Assembly: GCA_022650485.1 (NCBI GenBank)
Contig: JALCPP010000008.1
Span: forward strand, 1-64,000
From: Oscillospiraceae bacterium
GTDB lineage: Bacteria > Bacillota > Clostridia > Oscillospirales > Acutalibacteraceae
Reading direction: 5' to 3'
DNA length: 64,000 nucleotides
The position numbers were made by a program, and so were the translations under genes. Of the stretch, positions 52,546-60,753 are shown one piece after another; position 1 is the stretch's first letter, and every line of letters begins with the position of its first letter. Below the pieces are notes generated by a model. It was not told the DNA's origin, did no database searches, and worked only from the letters and a program-made list of their open reading frames with translations.

Positions 52546-53022
52546 TCAGGTAACCTCCCAGTTTTTGCAAACATCAATCCAGCGCATGCTGTCAGACAGG
52601 TGAAACAGTTCGTCGCAGGAAAGTGATACACAAGAGCTTTCGCTGCCCCCCGCAGGAAAGACTGTTTCAAATCGTTTGAGCGAAACGTCGCAGTAAACCT
52701 GTGCCTGAGGTGGATTGTCAAACGGGCAGACACCGCCGATCCGGTATCCGGTCAAAGGCTCTACTGCTTCGGCTTTCAGCATTTTTGCTTTAAACCCGAA
52801 TTCGGCTTTGAATTTTGCATTATCTATTTTTGCATCTCCGGCGGTTACAATCAGGATGCAGCCGCCTTCACGGCAAAAGGAGATCGTTTTGGCAATTCTG
52901 CCGGATTCCACCCCAAGTGCTTTGGCTGCAAGTTCTACCGTTGCGCTGGAAACCGGAAATTCCATGAGCCGGTCCTGCATGGAAAAACGTGCTAAATAGT
53001 TTTTTACTCTGTCTACCGACAT
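52546..53022 (-). CDS. YbaK/EbsC-type aminoacyl-tRNA deacylase-like protein
   Basis: The 158-aa protein has the YbaK/ProX editing-domain pattern: FPVSSATVELAAKALGVESGRIAKTISF, then LIVTAGDAKIDNAKF and GGVCPFDNPP. Such proteins hydrolyse mischarged Cys-tRNA-Pro or Ala-tRNA-Pro in trans. The ATG at 53022 has GGGGG nine bases before it; an ATG at 53031 abuts that site. It is probably co-transcribed with trmB (4-bp gap). Confidence 0.88.
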   Translation of the reverse strand: MSVDRVKNYLARFSMQDRLMEFPVSSATVELAAKALGVESGRIAKTISFCREGGCILIVTAGDAKIDNAKFKAEFGFKAKMLKAEAVEPLTGYRIGGVCPFDNPPQAQVYCDVSLKRFETVFPAGGSESSCVSLSCDELFHLSDSMRWIDVCKNWEVT

Positions 53023-53190
53023 CGTTTTCATCCCCCTGTTGCTTTCTGAAGATGATTATATCATAAAGAAACACCGACGGTGACATTTTTCGACTTTTTT
53101 CAGTTATTACAATAAAATGGAATGCAGATAATATTTTTATTTTTTGTATGAAAAAAACACAATCAATCCAGCAGACTTTGCTCATTTTAC

Positions 53191-53218
53191 TGGACTTTCA
53201 GCGAAAAAGTGTTATAAT
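53191..53218 (+). promoter_or_regulatory. Promoter of apbE
   Basis: TGGACT (53191-53196) and TATAAT (53213-53218) are separated by 16 bp. The start lies about 25 bases before the apbE start codon. Confidence 0.65.
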
Positions 53219-53250
53219 TCAACATAGATATGCTACTTAGGGGGAAGCTG

Positions 53251-54303
53251 ATGCGCGGTAAAAAAAATATCATTGCGGTGCTGGTTGTTGTGTTCTGCGC
53301 GGCGGCTGTTTTTGCCGGTTATTATTGGTATCAAGCGGAACAGCGGCCCGCTTCCTATGAAAGCTCCAATTTTGCGATGGGTACTTATATTCAGCAGACG
53401 GTGTATGGAAAAAACGCGCAGACTGCGGCGCAGTCTGCGCTGAGTCAAATCACGCAGTTGGAAAACCGGATTTCGTGGCGGATTGACAGCTCCGATGTGG
53501 CGCGCCTGAACGAGGCTGCAGGGACGGACTGGATTTCTATTGATCCGAAGACCGCGTCTCTTTTGTCCGTCAGTCTGGATGTGGCCGAAAAATCAAACGG
53601 GGCTTACGACCCCACCATCCTGCCGGTGTCTTCCCTTTGGGACTTCGGCGGGGAAAATCAGCATGTTCCGGCCGCGTCGGAGATTCAAGAATTTATTCCG
53701 TATGTTGATTTTCAAAATCTGCGTATTAACGAGGAAGATTCTGCGGCGTCTTTAAAACAGCATTTTATGGCGGTCGATTTGGGCGGAATTGGAAAAGGAG
53801 CCGCGTGTGATGATGCGGTTGAAGCTTATCGCGGCGCAGGTGCGGATTACGGGATTATCGCGGTGGGCGGAAGTGTCGGCGTTTATGGCTCGAAAGCGGA
53901 CGGGTCCCCCTGGCGCATCGTGATTCGCGACCCGGCTACGCAGGACGACAGTGCCGGTTCCATGGGCCAGATTGAGCTGAATTCCGGATTTATATCCACG
54001 TCCGGAACCTATGAAAAGACTTTTACACAGAATGGCGTTACATATCATCATCTGCTCAATCCAAAAACGGGATATCCCGAAAATAACGGCCTTGTTTCCG
54101 TTACCGTTCAGGCGGACAACGGAGCGCTGAGTGATGTTCTGTCGACAGCCTGTTTCGTTTTGGGAAGAGAAAAGGGTGAAAAGCTGCTTGCTGAATATGG
54201 CGCGGAAGGTATCTTTATTGACTCTGCAAACAAGGTTTATGCGACAAACGGATTGAAAGACACGTTTCAGATTACCAGCAAAAATTATACCCTTGCCGAT
54301 TAA
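53251..54303 (+). CDS. apbE: FAD:protein FMN transferase ApbE
   Basis: The 350-aa protein has an N-terminal membrane anchor (KKNIIAVLVVVFCAAAVFAGYYW). The ApbE fold follows: SNFAMGTYIQQTVYG, DLGGIGKGAACDDAVEAY (about 180-195), GGSVGVYGSKADGSPWRI, and SGTYEKTFTQNGVTYHHLLNPKTGYP (about 255-280). It transfers FMN from FAD to Thr or Ser in target proteins. It sits directly before rnfCDGEAB, so RnfG and RnfD are its likely substrates. The ATG at 53251 follows AGGGGGAAG. Confidence 0.93.
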   Translation: MRGKKNIIAVLVVVFCAAAVFAGYYWYQAEQRPASYESSNFAMGTYIQQTVYGKNAQTAAQSALSQITQLENRISWRIDSSDVARLNEAAGTDWISIDPKTASLLSVSLDVAEKSNGAYDPTILPVSSLWDFGGENQHVPAASEIQEFIPYVDFQNLRINEEDSAASLKQHFMAVDLGGIGKGAACDDAVEAYRGAGADYGIIAVGGSVGVYGSKADGSPWRIVIRDPATQDDSAGSMGQIELNSGFISTSGTYEKTFTQNGVTYHHLLNPKTGYPENNGLVSVTVQADNGALSDVLSTACFVLGREKGEKLLAEYGAEGIFIDSANKVYATNGLKDTFQITSKNYTLAD

Positions 54304-54413
54304 TTGGTTCTACCATTAGGTTCTCGATGGTACTGGTCGGGGAAATCCCAGGCCGAGTACTGTGATTGAATATTGTTATTTCATTAGTTTAGTATGTATT
54401 GGAGGATTTAAAC

Positions 54414-55754
54414 ATGGAATTGACTTTTCCAACGAAGCCATTCAAAACGCATGGCGGCGCGGCAGTTCCTCACAGGAAGAATACCGCACAGGTGGAATCT
54501 GTCATGCTGCCGCCTCCCGAGCAGGTCGTTTTGCCCATGCAGCAGCATGTAGGCCCCCCCTGCACTCCGACCGTCAAAGTCGGAGACACTGTTTTGATTG
54601 GGCAGAAAATCGCTGACAGCACCGCATTTGTCAGCGCGCCGATTCACGCGACGATTTCCGGAACGGTCAGCGCGATTAAAAAGGTGACGCTTTCCGGCGG
54701 ACAGTTCATGGATGCGGTTGTCATTGATTCCGACGGCAAAATGGAGGTTTCACCGGATGTGAAGCCGCCTGTCATCAACAGCCTGCCGGAATTTCTGGAA
54801 GCGGTGCATGCTTCTGGTCTGGTCGGCTTGGGCGGAGCTGGATTCCCGGCACACGTCAAATTGAAAGTGCCCGATGACAAAAATGTGGACACGCTGATTA
54901 TCAATGTGGCGGAGTGCGAACCCTACATCACTTCTGATAACCGCTGCGCGATTGAAGACACCGATGAGATTTTTACCGGGGTCCGCGCGGTACAGCATTG
55001 GCTGGGTCTGCACCGTGTGATTTTGGGCGTTGAGGGAAATAAACCCGACGTTATCGCCAAGTTTAACAAGTATCTCAGTGAAAGCCAGGAAGCATCCGAT
55101 CAGGAAATTAAAGTACTTGAACTGCGTTCCAGCTACCCGCAGGGCGCTGAAAAAGTGTTGATTCAGTCCTGCACGGGCCGCCGCGTGCCGATTGGCAAGC
55201 TGCCGGCAGATGCAGGTTGCGTCGTGATGAACGTGACTTCCTGCGCGCATTTGGGAACTTTCCTGAAAACAGGAATGCCGCTTGTTGACAAGCGGCTGAC
55301 CATTGACGGTTCTGCAATTAAGTCCCCGAAGAATGTTGTTGTGCCGATCGGCACAAACATTCGCACAATTATAGATTTTTGCGGCGGGTATAAAGCAACC
55401 CCGAAGAAGATCCTGATGGGCGGCCCGATGATGGGCGTTTCCATTGTAAGCGACAATCTTCCCGTCATTAAGCAGAACAACGCGATTGTCTGCCTGGATG
55501 AGAAGGAAGCACATAAGCTGGAGCCTTCCGCGTGCATCCGCTGCGGCCGCTGTGTGACCGGCTGCCCGATGAACCTGATGCCGACACTCCTTGAGAAAAA
55601 TGCAATTGCAAAGCGTGTGGACGAACTGAAGAGCCTGGATGTTATGGACTGCATGGAATGCGGTACCTGCTCTTTCAACTGCCCGGCCGGCAGACCGCTG
55701 GTTCAGGCGATTCGTCTTGGCAAAGCAATGGTTAGAGCGGAGGGGAAGAAATAA
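54414..55754 (+). CDS. rnfC: Rnf complex subunit RnfC
   Basis: The 446-aa subunit has an N-terminal lipoyl-like beta barrel (about 25-100). An NADH/FMN-binding domain follows, with GLGGAGFPAHVKL near 137 and GGPMMG near 335. Two C-terminal 4Fe-4S motifs (CIRCGRCVTGCP about 375 and CMECGTCSFNCP about 415) complete it. RnfC is the NAD-interacting entry or exit point of the Na+/H+-pumping ferredoxin:NAD oxidoreductase. GGAGG precedes the ATG. The 110-bp gap after apbE contains a hairpin around 54331-54360. Confidence 0.95.
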   Translation: MELTFPTKPFKTHGGAAVPHRKNTAQVESVMLPPPEQVVLPMQQHVGPPCTPTVKVGDTVLIGQKIADSTAFVSAPIHATISGTVSAIKKVTLSGGQFMDAVVIDSDGKMEVSPDVKPPVINSLPEFLEAVHASGLVGLGGAGFPAHVKLKVPDDKNVDTLIINVAECEPYITSDNRCAIEDTDEIFTGVRAVQHWLGLHRVILGVEGNKPDVIAKFNKYLSESQEASDQEIKVLELRSSYPQGAEKVLIQSCTGRRVPIGKLPADAGCVVMNVTSCAHLGTFLKTGMPLVDKRLTIDGSAIKSPKNVVVPIGTNIRTIIDFCGGYKATPKKILMGGPMMGVSIVSDNLPVIKQNNAIVCLDEKEAHKLEPSACIRCGRCVTGCPMNLMPTLLEKNAIAKRVDELKSLDVMDCMECGTCSFNCPAGRPLVQAIRLGKAMVRAEGKK

Positions 55755-56710
55755 TGGAAGAAAAATTAGTCGTATCGTCCTCGCCTCATATCAGAAGCGG
55801 GGCCACTACCCGAAAAATCATGCTGGATGTCATTCTGGCACTGGTGCCGGCCGCGATTGTCTCCGTCATCGTGTTTGGTCCCCGCGCATTGATGATTATG
55901 GCTGTCACGATTCTTTCCTGTGTCTTGAGTGAATACATTTGCCGCAGGGTTATGAAACGGGAAAACACCATTGGAGATTTGAGTGCGGTTGTGACCGGTT
56001 TGCTGCTTGCTTTTAACCTGCCGGTTTCCATTCATCCGCTCATGGCGGCTTTCGGCGGAATGATTGCCATTGTTGTGGTAAAGCAGATGTTCGGCGGGAT
56101 TGGCCAGAACTTTGTCAACCCTGCTTTGACAGCGCGTATCATTTTGATGAACTCGTTCCCCACACCGATGACGACGTGGACGCAGCCGCGTTCATATCTG
56201 GGCGATGCCGTTACTACCGCGTCTCCTTTGGGACTTTTAAAACAGGGTGCGTCGGCGGATCAGCTGCCCAGCCTGATGAATATGTTTGTGGGAAACACCG
56301 CAGGCTGCCTCGGCGAGACCTGCGCGCTCGCACTGATTCTGGGCGGCATCTATCTGGTCGTCCGCAAAGTGATTTCCCCGGTGATTCCTCTGTGCTACAT
56401 TGGAACCGCGGCGGTTCTGTCGCTCTGCATGGGCCGGAACGTTTGGATTGACCTTCTGTCCGGCGGCCTGATGCTTGGTGCGATCTTTATGGCGACCGAT
56501 TACGCTACTTCTCCAATTACCCTTAAAGGTCAGGTCATTTTTGCGATTGGATGCGGTGTTATCACCATGCTGATCCGCAATTTCGGCAGTCTGCCGGAAG
56601 GCGTTTCCTATTCCATCGTAGTTATGAATATTCTTGTGCCGCTGATCGATTCCGCAACGCGCCCGGTGGCATTCGGAAAGGAGCCTGTGAAAGATGAAGC
56701 TCAACGCTAA
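55754..56710 (+). CDS. rnfD: Rnf complex subunit RnfD
   Basis: The 318-aa protein has about nine membrane helices and is homologous to NqrB. In relatives FMN is bound covalently to a Thr in an SGAT-type motif. The corresponding stretch here is DAVTTASPLGLLK near residue 157, where Ser occupies the acceptor position. The ATG shares one base with the rnfC stop (TAATG). The 3' end overlaps rnfG by 17 bp. Confidence 0.94.
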   Translation: MEEKLVVSSSPHIRSGATTRKIMLDVILALVPAAIVSVIVFGPRALMIMAVTILSCVLSEYICRRVMKRENTIGDLSAVVTGLLLAFNLPVSIHPLMAAFGGMIAIVVVKQMFGGIGQNFVNPALTARIILMNSFPTPMTTWTQPRSYLGDAVTTASPLGLLKQGASADQLPSLMNMFVGNTAGCLGETCALALILGGIYLVVRKVISPVIPLCYIGTAAVLSLCMGRNVWIDLLSGGLMLGAIFMATDYATSPITLKGQVIFAIGCGVITMLIRNFGSLPEGVSYSIVVMNILVPLIDSATRPVAFGKEPVKDEAQR

Positions 56711-57251
56711 AGATGTTCTGAAGCCGACTCTGGTTCTTGTTATCATCTGCATGGTTGTTACGGCATGTCTGGCCGGGACCAACTTGCTGACGAAAGGCGC
56801 AATCGCGGCGCAGAACGCGAAAGAAGCGGAGGAATCCCGTAAAGTGGCTCTTCCGGTAGCCGAATCCTTTGAACAGTCCCCTGAAAATGAGGAATGCTAT
56901 GTCGGCAAAAAGGGAAGCGATATTGCCGGTTATGTTTTTACAACCGAAGCGGACAGCTACGGCGGCAAAATCAAAGTGATGACCGGTATTGGCGCAGACG
57001 GCAATGTTACGGGAGTCGTTTTGCTGAGCACCAGCGACACACCCGGCCTTGGCTTGAATGCGAAGCAGGAGTCCTACCGCGAACAGTACAAGCAGAAGAC
57101 ACCCGAAAAAGGGTTCGAAGTTGTCAAGGGCGGTACGGCCCAGGAAGGCCAGATTAATGCAATCACTGGCGCTACGATTACCAGTAAAGCTGTAACCACT
57201 GCCGTCAATCAGGCAATTGAGGAATATCAGAAAGTAAAGGGTGGTGAGTAA
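56694..57251 (+). CDS. rnfG: Rnf complex subunit RnfG
   Basis: The 185-aa protein has one N-terminal membrane helix (VLVIICMVVTACLAGTNLL) and an extracytoplasmic FMN-binding domain. The flavinylation motif ITGATITSKAV near residue 160 provides the Thr that ApbE modifies. DTPGLGLNAK is another conserved block. It is the covalent-FMN electron carrier of the complex. The gene starts inside rnfD. Confidence 0.94.
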   Translation: MKLNAKDVLKPTLVLVIICMVVTACLAGTNLLTKGAIAAQNAKEAEESRKVALPVAESFEQSPENEECYVGKKGSDIAGYVFTTEADSYGGKIKVMTGIGADGNVTGVVLLSTSDTPGLGLNAKQESYREQYKQKTPEKGFEVVKGGTAQEGQINAITGATITSKAVTTAVNQAIEEYQKVKGGE

Positions 57252-57252
57252 A

Positions 57253-57960
57253 ATGGCTAAGAATAGTATGGCGCATGAATTTTCAAAAGGGTTAATTAAA
57301 GAAAATCCGGTTTTGCGGCTTGTTCTGGGCTGCTGTGCGACTCTGGCTGTTACAACTGCTGCCACCAATGCGGTCGGCATGGGCTTGGCCACAACATTTG
57401 TTTTGGTATGCTCGAATGCTGTAATATCGATGTTGCGTAAAATTATTCCGGATAAGGTAAGAATCCCTTGCTTTATTGTTATTATTGCTACTTTTGTTAC
57501 CATTGTACAGATGTTGGTAGAAGCGTTTTCACCGGCATTGAAAGCTGCGCTGGGCATTTATCTGCCGTTGATAGTTGTTAACTGCATCATCTTCGGCCGT
57601 GCGGAAATGTTTGCCAGCAAAAATAAAGTTCTGCCGTCTATTTTAGATGGACTTGGCATGGGTGCCGGTTTTACCGGTGCATTACTCGCAATGGGCATTG
57701 TCCGTGAGTTGTTGGGTAACGGAACCATTTTCGGGTATGCAATTCTTTCCAACTTTATGCCTTCCATTATCGTTTTCCTTCTTCCTCCGGGAGGATTCTT
57801 TGTCTTTGGTATTTTGATTGCAATTGCGAACCGGCTGTCCGGTGAAGGAAAAGCTCCGGAAGAAATCGGCTGCAGTGGTGCTGCTGGTTGCGCCGGATGT
57901 GCTCTTTCCAAAAACTGCTCCCTTATCGCAGACAAGGACAAGGAGGCTGAAACGAAATGA
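57253..57960 (+). CDS. rnfE: Rnf complex subunit RnfE
   Basis: The 235-aa integral membrane subunit has six helices and the paired NPVLRLVLGCCATLAVTT and IYLPLIVVNCIIFGRAEMF motifs. In the RnfA/RnfE/NqrD/NqrE family these hold a Cys-ligated iron centre inside the membrane. After the last helix it carries an unusual Cys-rich tail, CSGAAGCAGCALSKNC (C-x5-C-x2-C-x5-C). The ATG at 57253 follows GGTGGTGAG. It overlaps rnfA by 4 bp. Confidence 0.94.
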   Translation: MAKNSMAHEFSKGLIKENPVLRLVLGCCATLAVTTAATNAVGMGLATTFVLVCSNAVISMLRKIIPDKVRIPCFIVIIATFVTIVQMLVEAFSPALKAALGIYLPLIVVNCIIFGRAEMFASKNKVLPSILDGLGMGAGFTGALLAMGIVRELLGNGTIFGYAILSNFMPSIIVFLLPPGGFFVFGILIAIANRLSGEGKAPEEIGCSGAAGCAGCALSKNCSLIADKDKEAETK

Positions 57961-58568
57961 TAAAATCACTATTAGCGATTTTTCTGACAGCTATTTTAAC
58001 AGAAAACTATATCCTGAATAAGTTTCTTGGCATCTGCCCGTTTTTGGGTGTTTCGAAAAAGCGCAGCAGTGCAATCGGAATGAGTATTGCCGTTACGATT
58101 GTTATGATGATTGCAACGGCGGTTACCTGGCCGATTTATTACGGAATTTTGGTTCCGAAGGACCTCAAATATCTGCAGACCATTGTTTTCATTCTGGTTA
58201 TTGCGGTTTTGGTACAGCTAATTGAAATTGTACTAAGAAAGTATATTCCATCTTTGTACAATGCTCTCGGTGTTTATCTTCCGCTGATTACGACAAACTG
58301 CGCAGTCCTTGGTGTAACCATGTTGGTTATTGATAAACAGGCTGCGGATCCGGCAAACTACGGTTTTCTGCAGGCAATGGTAAGTTCGTTCGGCGCTGGT
58401 ATCGGCTTTTTGGTAGCCTTGGTTATGTTCTCGGGCGTACGCGAAAGAATGGAGCTGAACGATGTGCCGGAGTTTATGAAGGGCTTACCGATTACTCTGG
58501 TTGCAGCAGCTCTGGTTTCTCTGTCGTTCCTCGGGTTCTCTGGCCTTGTCACCGGCATGTTGGGTTAG
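57957..58568 (+). CDS. rnfA: Rnf complex subunit RnfA
   Basis: The 203-aa membrane protein has six helices and is paralogous to RnfE. It carries NYILNKFLGICPFLGVSKK at the N-terminus and VYLPLITTNCAVLGVTML in the middle, supplying the second half of the Cys-iron site. Translation is coupled to rnfE through an ATGA overlap, and rnfB follows after 13 bp. Confidence 0.95.
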   Translation: MIKSLLAIFLTAILTENYILNKFLGICPFLGVSKKRSSAIGMSIAVTIVMMIATAVTWPIYYGILVPKDLKYLQTIVFILVIAVLVQLIEIVLRKYIPSLYNALGVYLPLITTNCAVLGVTMLVIDKQAADPANYGFLQAMVSSFGAGIGFLVALVMFSGVRERMELNDVPEFMKGLPITLVAAALVSLSFLGFSGLVTGMLG

Positions 58569-58581
58569 GAGATGATATTGA

Positions 58582-59379
58582 ATGAATGATATTTTAATTC
58601 CAGTTTTGATTCTGGCCGCGATTGGACTTTTGGCCGGTTTGATTCTTGCGATTGCATCCATTGTTATGGCTGTTCCGAAGGACCAGAAGGCAGAGGACAT
58701 TCGTGCAATGCTGCCTGGTGCAAACTGCGGTGCATGCGGATTTTCCGGTTGTGACGGATATGCAAAGGCTCTTGCGGATGGAACGGCACAGCCCGGTTTA
58801 TGTACCGTGGGCGGCAGTGATGTTTCCAACGCCATTGCCAGCTATCTTGGTGTTGCGGCGGCGTCCATGGAGCCACACATGTCAATTGTCCGCTGCCTGG
58901 GCAGTCACGACAATACCACCGACCGTGCGGAATATGAAGGAATGACCAGCTGTGCCGCCGCTGTTGCGGTAGCGGGTGGTCCGGCCAGCTGTACATTTGG
59001 CTGCATTGGTTTGGGCGATTGTGTCAATGCCTGCCAGTATAACGCGCTCAGTGTTCGTAATGGTGTGGCAATGGTAGAGCCCAAGAACTGCGTTGCCTGC
59101 GGCATGTGCCTGAAGGCCTGCCCGCGGCATCTGCTGACGCTGGTTCCTGTGAAAAAGCAGGCAGTTGTTCTGTGCAGCAACTGCGATAAAGGTAATGTTA
59201 CCAACAAAGTTTGTAAGGTTGGCTGCATTGGTTGTAAGAAATGCGAAAGAACCTGCGAACACGATGCGATTCATGTCGATAATTTCCTTGCTACCGTTGA
59301 TGCGGAAAAGTGTGTGGGATGCGGCGAATGTGTCGATGCTTGCCCAAGGCATATTATTGATCTTTTCAATGTAGAATAA
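58582..59379 (+). CDS. rnfB: Rnf complex subunit RnfB (ferredoxin-type)
   Basis: The 265-aa protein has one N-terminal membrane helix (LIPVLILAAIGLLAGLILAIA). An Fe-S domain of CGACGFSGCDGYAKALADG type (about 48-65) follows. Later come several ferredoxin-like clusters (CVACGMCLKACP about 172, CIGCKKCERTC about 215, CVGCGECVDACP about 243). It accepts electrons from reduced ferredoxin on the cytoplasmic side. It is the last gene of the operon; a strong terminator follows. Confidence 0.95.
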   Translation: MNDILIPVLILAAIGLLAGLILAIASIVMAVPKDQKAEDIRAMLPGANCGACGFSGCDGYAKALADGTAQPGLCTVGGSDVSNAIASYLGVAAASMEPHMSIVRCLGSHDNTTDRAEYEGMTSCAAAVAVAGGPASCTFGCIGLGDCVNACQYNALSVRNGVAMVEPKNCVACGMCLKACPRHLLTLVPVKKQAVVLCSNCDKGNVTNKVCKVGCIGCKKCERTCEHDAIHVDNFLATVDAEKCVGCGECVDACPRHIIDLFNVE

Positions 59380-59387
59380 TTCGTTTT

Positions 59388-59421
59388 AAAGCCGGAATAT
59401 CTTTATCGATATTCCGGCTTT
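59388..59421 (+). terminator. Terminator of the rnf operon
   Basis: AAAGCCGGAATAT (59388-59400) and its complement (59409-59421) form a 13-bp stem with an 8-nt loop. TTCTTTT follows. Confidence 0.9.
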
Positions 59422-59509
59422 TCTTTTATGATAGGCTTGATTTTGGCGTTGTTTTAGTATATAATAAATCCTGTTGCAACTGTTTTGCAGATTCTCTATT
59501 TTATTATTT

Positions 59510-59596
59510 GCCGGTGTGTTGGAATTGGCAGACGAGACAGACTCAAAATCTGTTGTCCGCAAGGGCGTGTGGGTTCGAGTCCCACCACCGGCACCA
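59510..59596 (+). tRNA. tRNA-Leu (anticodon CAA)
   Basis: The 87-nt gene has acceptor arms GCCGGTG (59510-59516) and CACCGGC (59586-59592) and an encoded CCA (59594-59596). The anticodon stem is ACAGA/TCTGT around the loop CTCAAAA, giving anticodon CAA. The long variable arm is typical of class II leucine tRNA, and the T arm is GTGGGTTCGAGTCCCAC. Its 3' end is the start of a tandem repeat array. Confidence 0.95.
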
Positions 59597-60556
59597 AAAG
59601 ATTTGTTTAAAAGCACTCAGCTTTTGCTGGGTGCTTTTGTTTTAAACAGTACAGCGCGGTGGTGGGCGAGAACCCACCGGTGCAGCCCGGAGGACCGGTG
59701 AAAGCCTTTTATTTGAAACAAGCTTTCTGCATAGGGGGCGCGGAACGCGGAAAACGGTTGGACCACCCGAGTCCCACCACCGGCACCAAAAGATTTGTTT
59801 AAGAGCACTCAGCTTTTGCTGAGTGCTTTTGTTTTAAACAGTACAGCGCGGTGGTGGGCGAGAACCCACCGGTGCAGCCCGGAGGACCGGTGAAAGCCTT
59901 TTATTTGAAACAAGCTTTCTGCATAGGGGGCGCGGAACGCGGAAAACGGTTGGACCACCCGAGTCCCACCACCGGCACCAAAAGATTTGTTTAAAAGCAC
60001 TCAGCTTTTGCTGAGTGCTTTTATTTTAAACAGTACAGCGCGGTGGTGGGCGAGAGCCCACCGGTGCAGCCCGGAGGACCGGTGAAAGCCTTTTATTTGA
60101 AACAAGCTTTCTGCATAGGGAGCGCGGAACGCGGAAAACGGTTGGACCACCCGAGCCCCACCACCGGCACCAAAAGATTTGTTTAAGAGCACTCAGCTTT
60201 TGCTGGGTGCTTTTGTTTTAAACAGTACAGCGCGGTGGTGGGCGAGAACCCACCGGTGCAGCCCGGAGGATCGGGGAAAGCCTTTTATTTGAAACAAGCT
60301 TTCTGCATAGGGGGCGCGGAACGCGGAAAACGGTTGGACCACCCGAGTCCCACCACCGGCACCAAAAGATTTGTTTAAGAGCACTCAGGCTTTTGCTGGG
60401 TGCTTTTGTTTTGAACAGTACAGCGCGGTGGTGGGCGAGAGCCCACCGGTGCAGCCCGGAGGACCGGGGAAAGCCTTTTTTTGAAACAAGCTTTTTGCAT
60501 AGGGGGCGCGGAACGCGGAAAATGGTTGGACCACCCGAGTCCCACCACCGGCGCCA
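59597..60556 (+). repeat. Five tandem 192-bp units, each ending in a copy of the tRNA-Leu 3' end
   Basis: The units are 59597-59788, 59789-59980, 59981-60172, 60173-60364 and 60365-60556, all exactly 192 bp. Each begins with the terminator hairpin. A GGTGGG-CGAGAA-CCCACC hairpin, a GAAAGC/GCTTTC stem and a GC-rich stretch follow. Each unit then ends with the last 21 nt of tRNA-Leu including CCA. Units differ by a few substitutions, mostly in loops or as G-U exchanges; units 3-5 are the most diverged. The 63-aa minus-strand frames they contain are antisense to tRNA sequence and are not genes. Confidence 0.95.
59609..59638 (+). terminator. Terminator directly after tRNA-Leu (in repeat unit 1)
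   Basis: AAAAGCACTCAGC (59609-59621) and GCTGGGTGCTTTT (59626-59638) pair with a TTTT loop, followed by GTTTT. A copy with the stem conserved is present in each repeat unit. Confidence 0.85.
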
Positions 60557-60562
60557 AATTAA

Positions 60563-60618
60563 AGTCATGTATGAGTATTTAAACTTATGTATGACTTCTT
60601 ATTGGTTTATGATATAAT
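60563..60618 (+). promoter_or_regulatory. Promoter and inverted repeat before the alpha/beta hydrolase
   Basis: TATAAT (60613-60618) has a weak ATGACT -35 (60591-60596). Overlapping the -35 is an imperfect inverted repeat, GTCATGTATGAGT and ACTTATGTATGAC (roughly 60563-60596), which could be an operator. Confidence 0.5.
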
Positions 60619-60690
60619 TAAGAAAAGATTATTGATAGTTTGCGACTTATTCTTATAAATATATAATCAGTAGAGAAGGGAGAATTTAAT

Positions 60691-60741
60691 ATGTTAAGTA
60701 ATTCAATAATTAAAAAGCTATGGAGGCTCATACCTCGATAG
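60691..60741 (+). CDS. Very short open frame before the hydrolase, possible leader peptide
   Basis: GAAGGGAGAA lies eight bases before ATG. The frame encodes MLSNSIIKKLWRLIPR (16 aa, basic) and stops 13 bp before the hydrolase start. The good ribosome binding site and position suggest a leader or coupling peptide, or a remnant of a deleted gene. Its expression is unproven. Confidence 0.4.
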   Translation: MLSNSIIKKLWRLIPR

Positions 60742-60753
60742 TAGGAGGTAAAA

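Noticed and set aside
59386-59616. Minus-strand 76-aa frame containing GGGTRTHTPLRTTDFESVSSAN
   Set aside because: This is the antisense translation of the tRNA-Leu gene, frequently misannotated as a protein.
59597-60556. CRISPR array
   Set aside because: The units are 192 bp with no short repeats and variable spacers. No cas genes are present.
59617-60568. Repeated minus-strand frames of 60-116 aa beginning MLLNKSFGAGGGTR
   Set aside because: They are antisense to tRNA-Leu sequence and its repeated tail, a well-known source of false proteins. Their regular 63-aa length comes only from the 192-bp repeat being a multiple of three.
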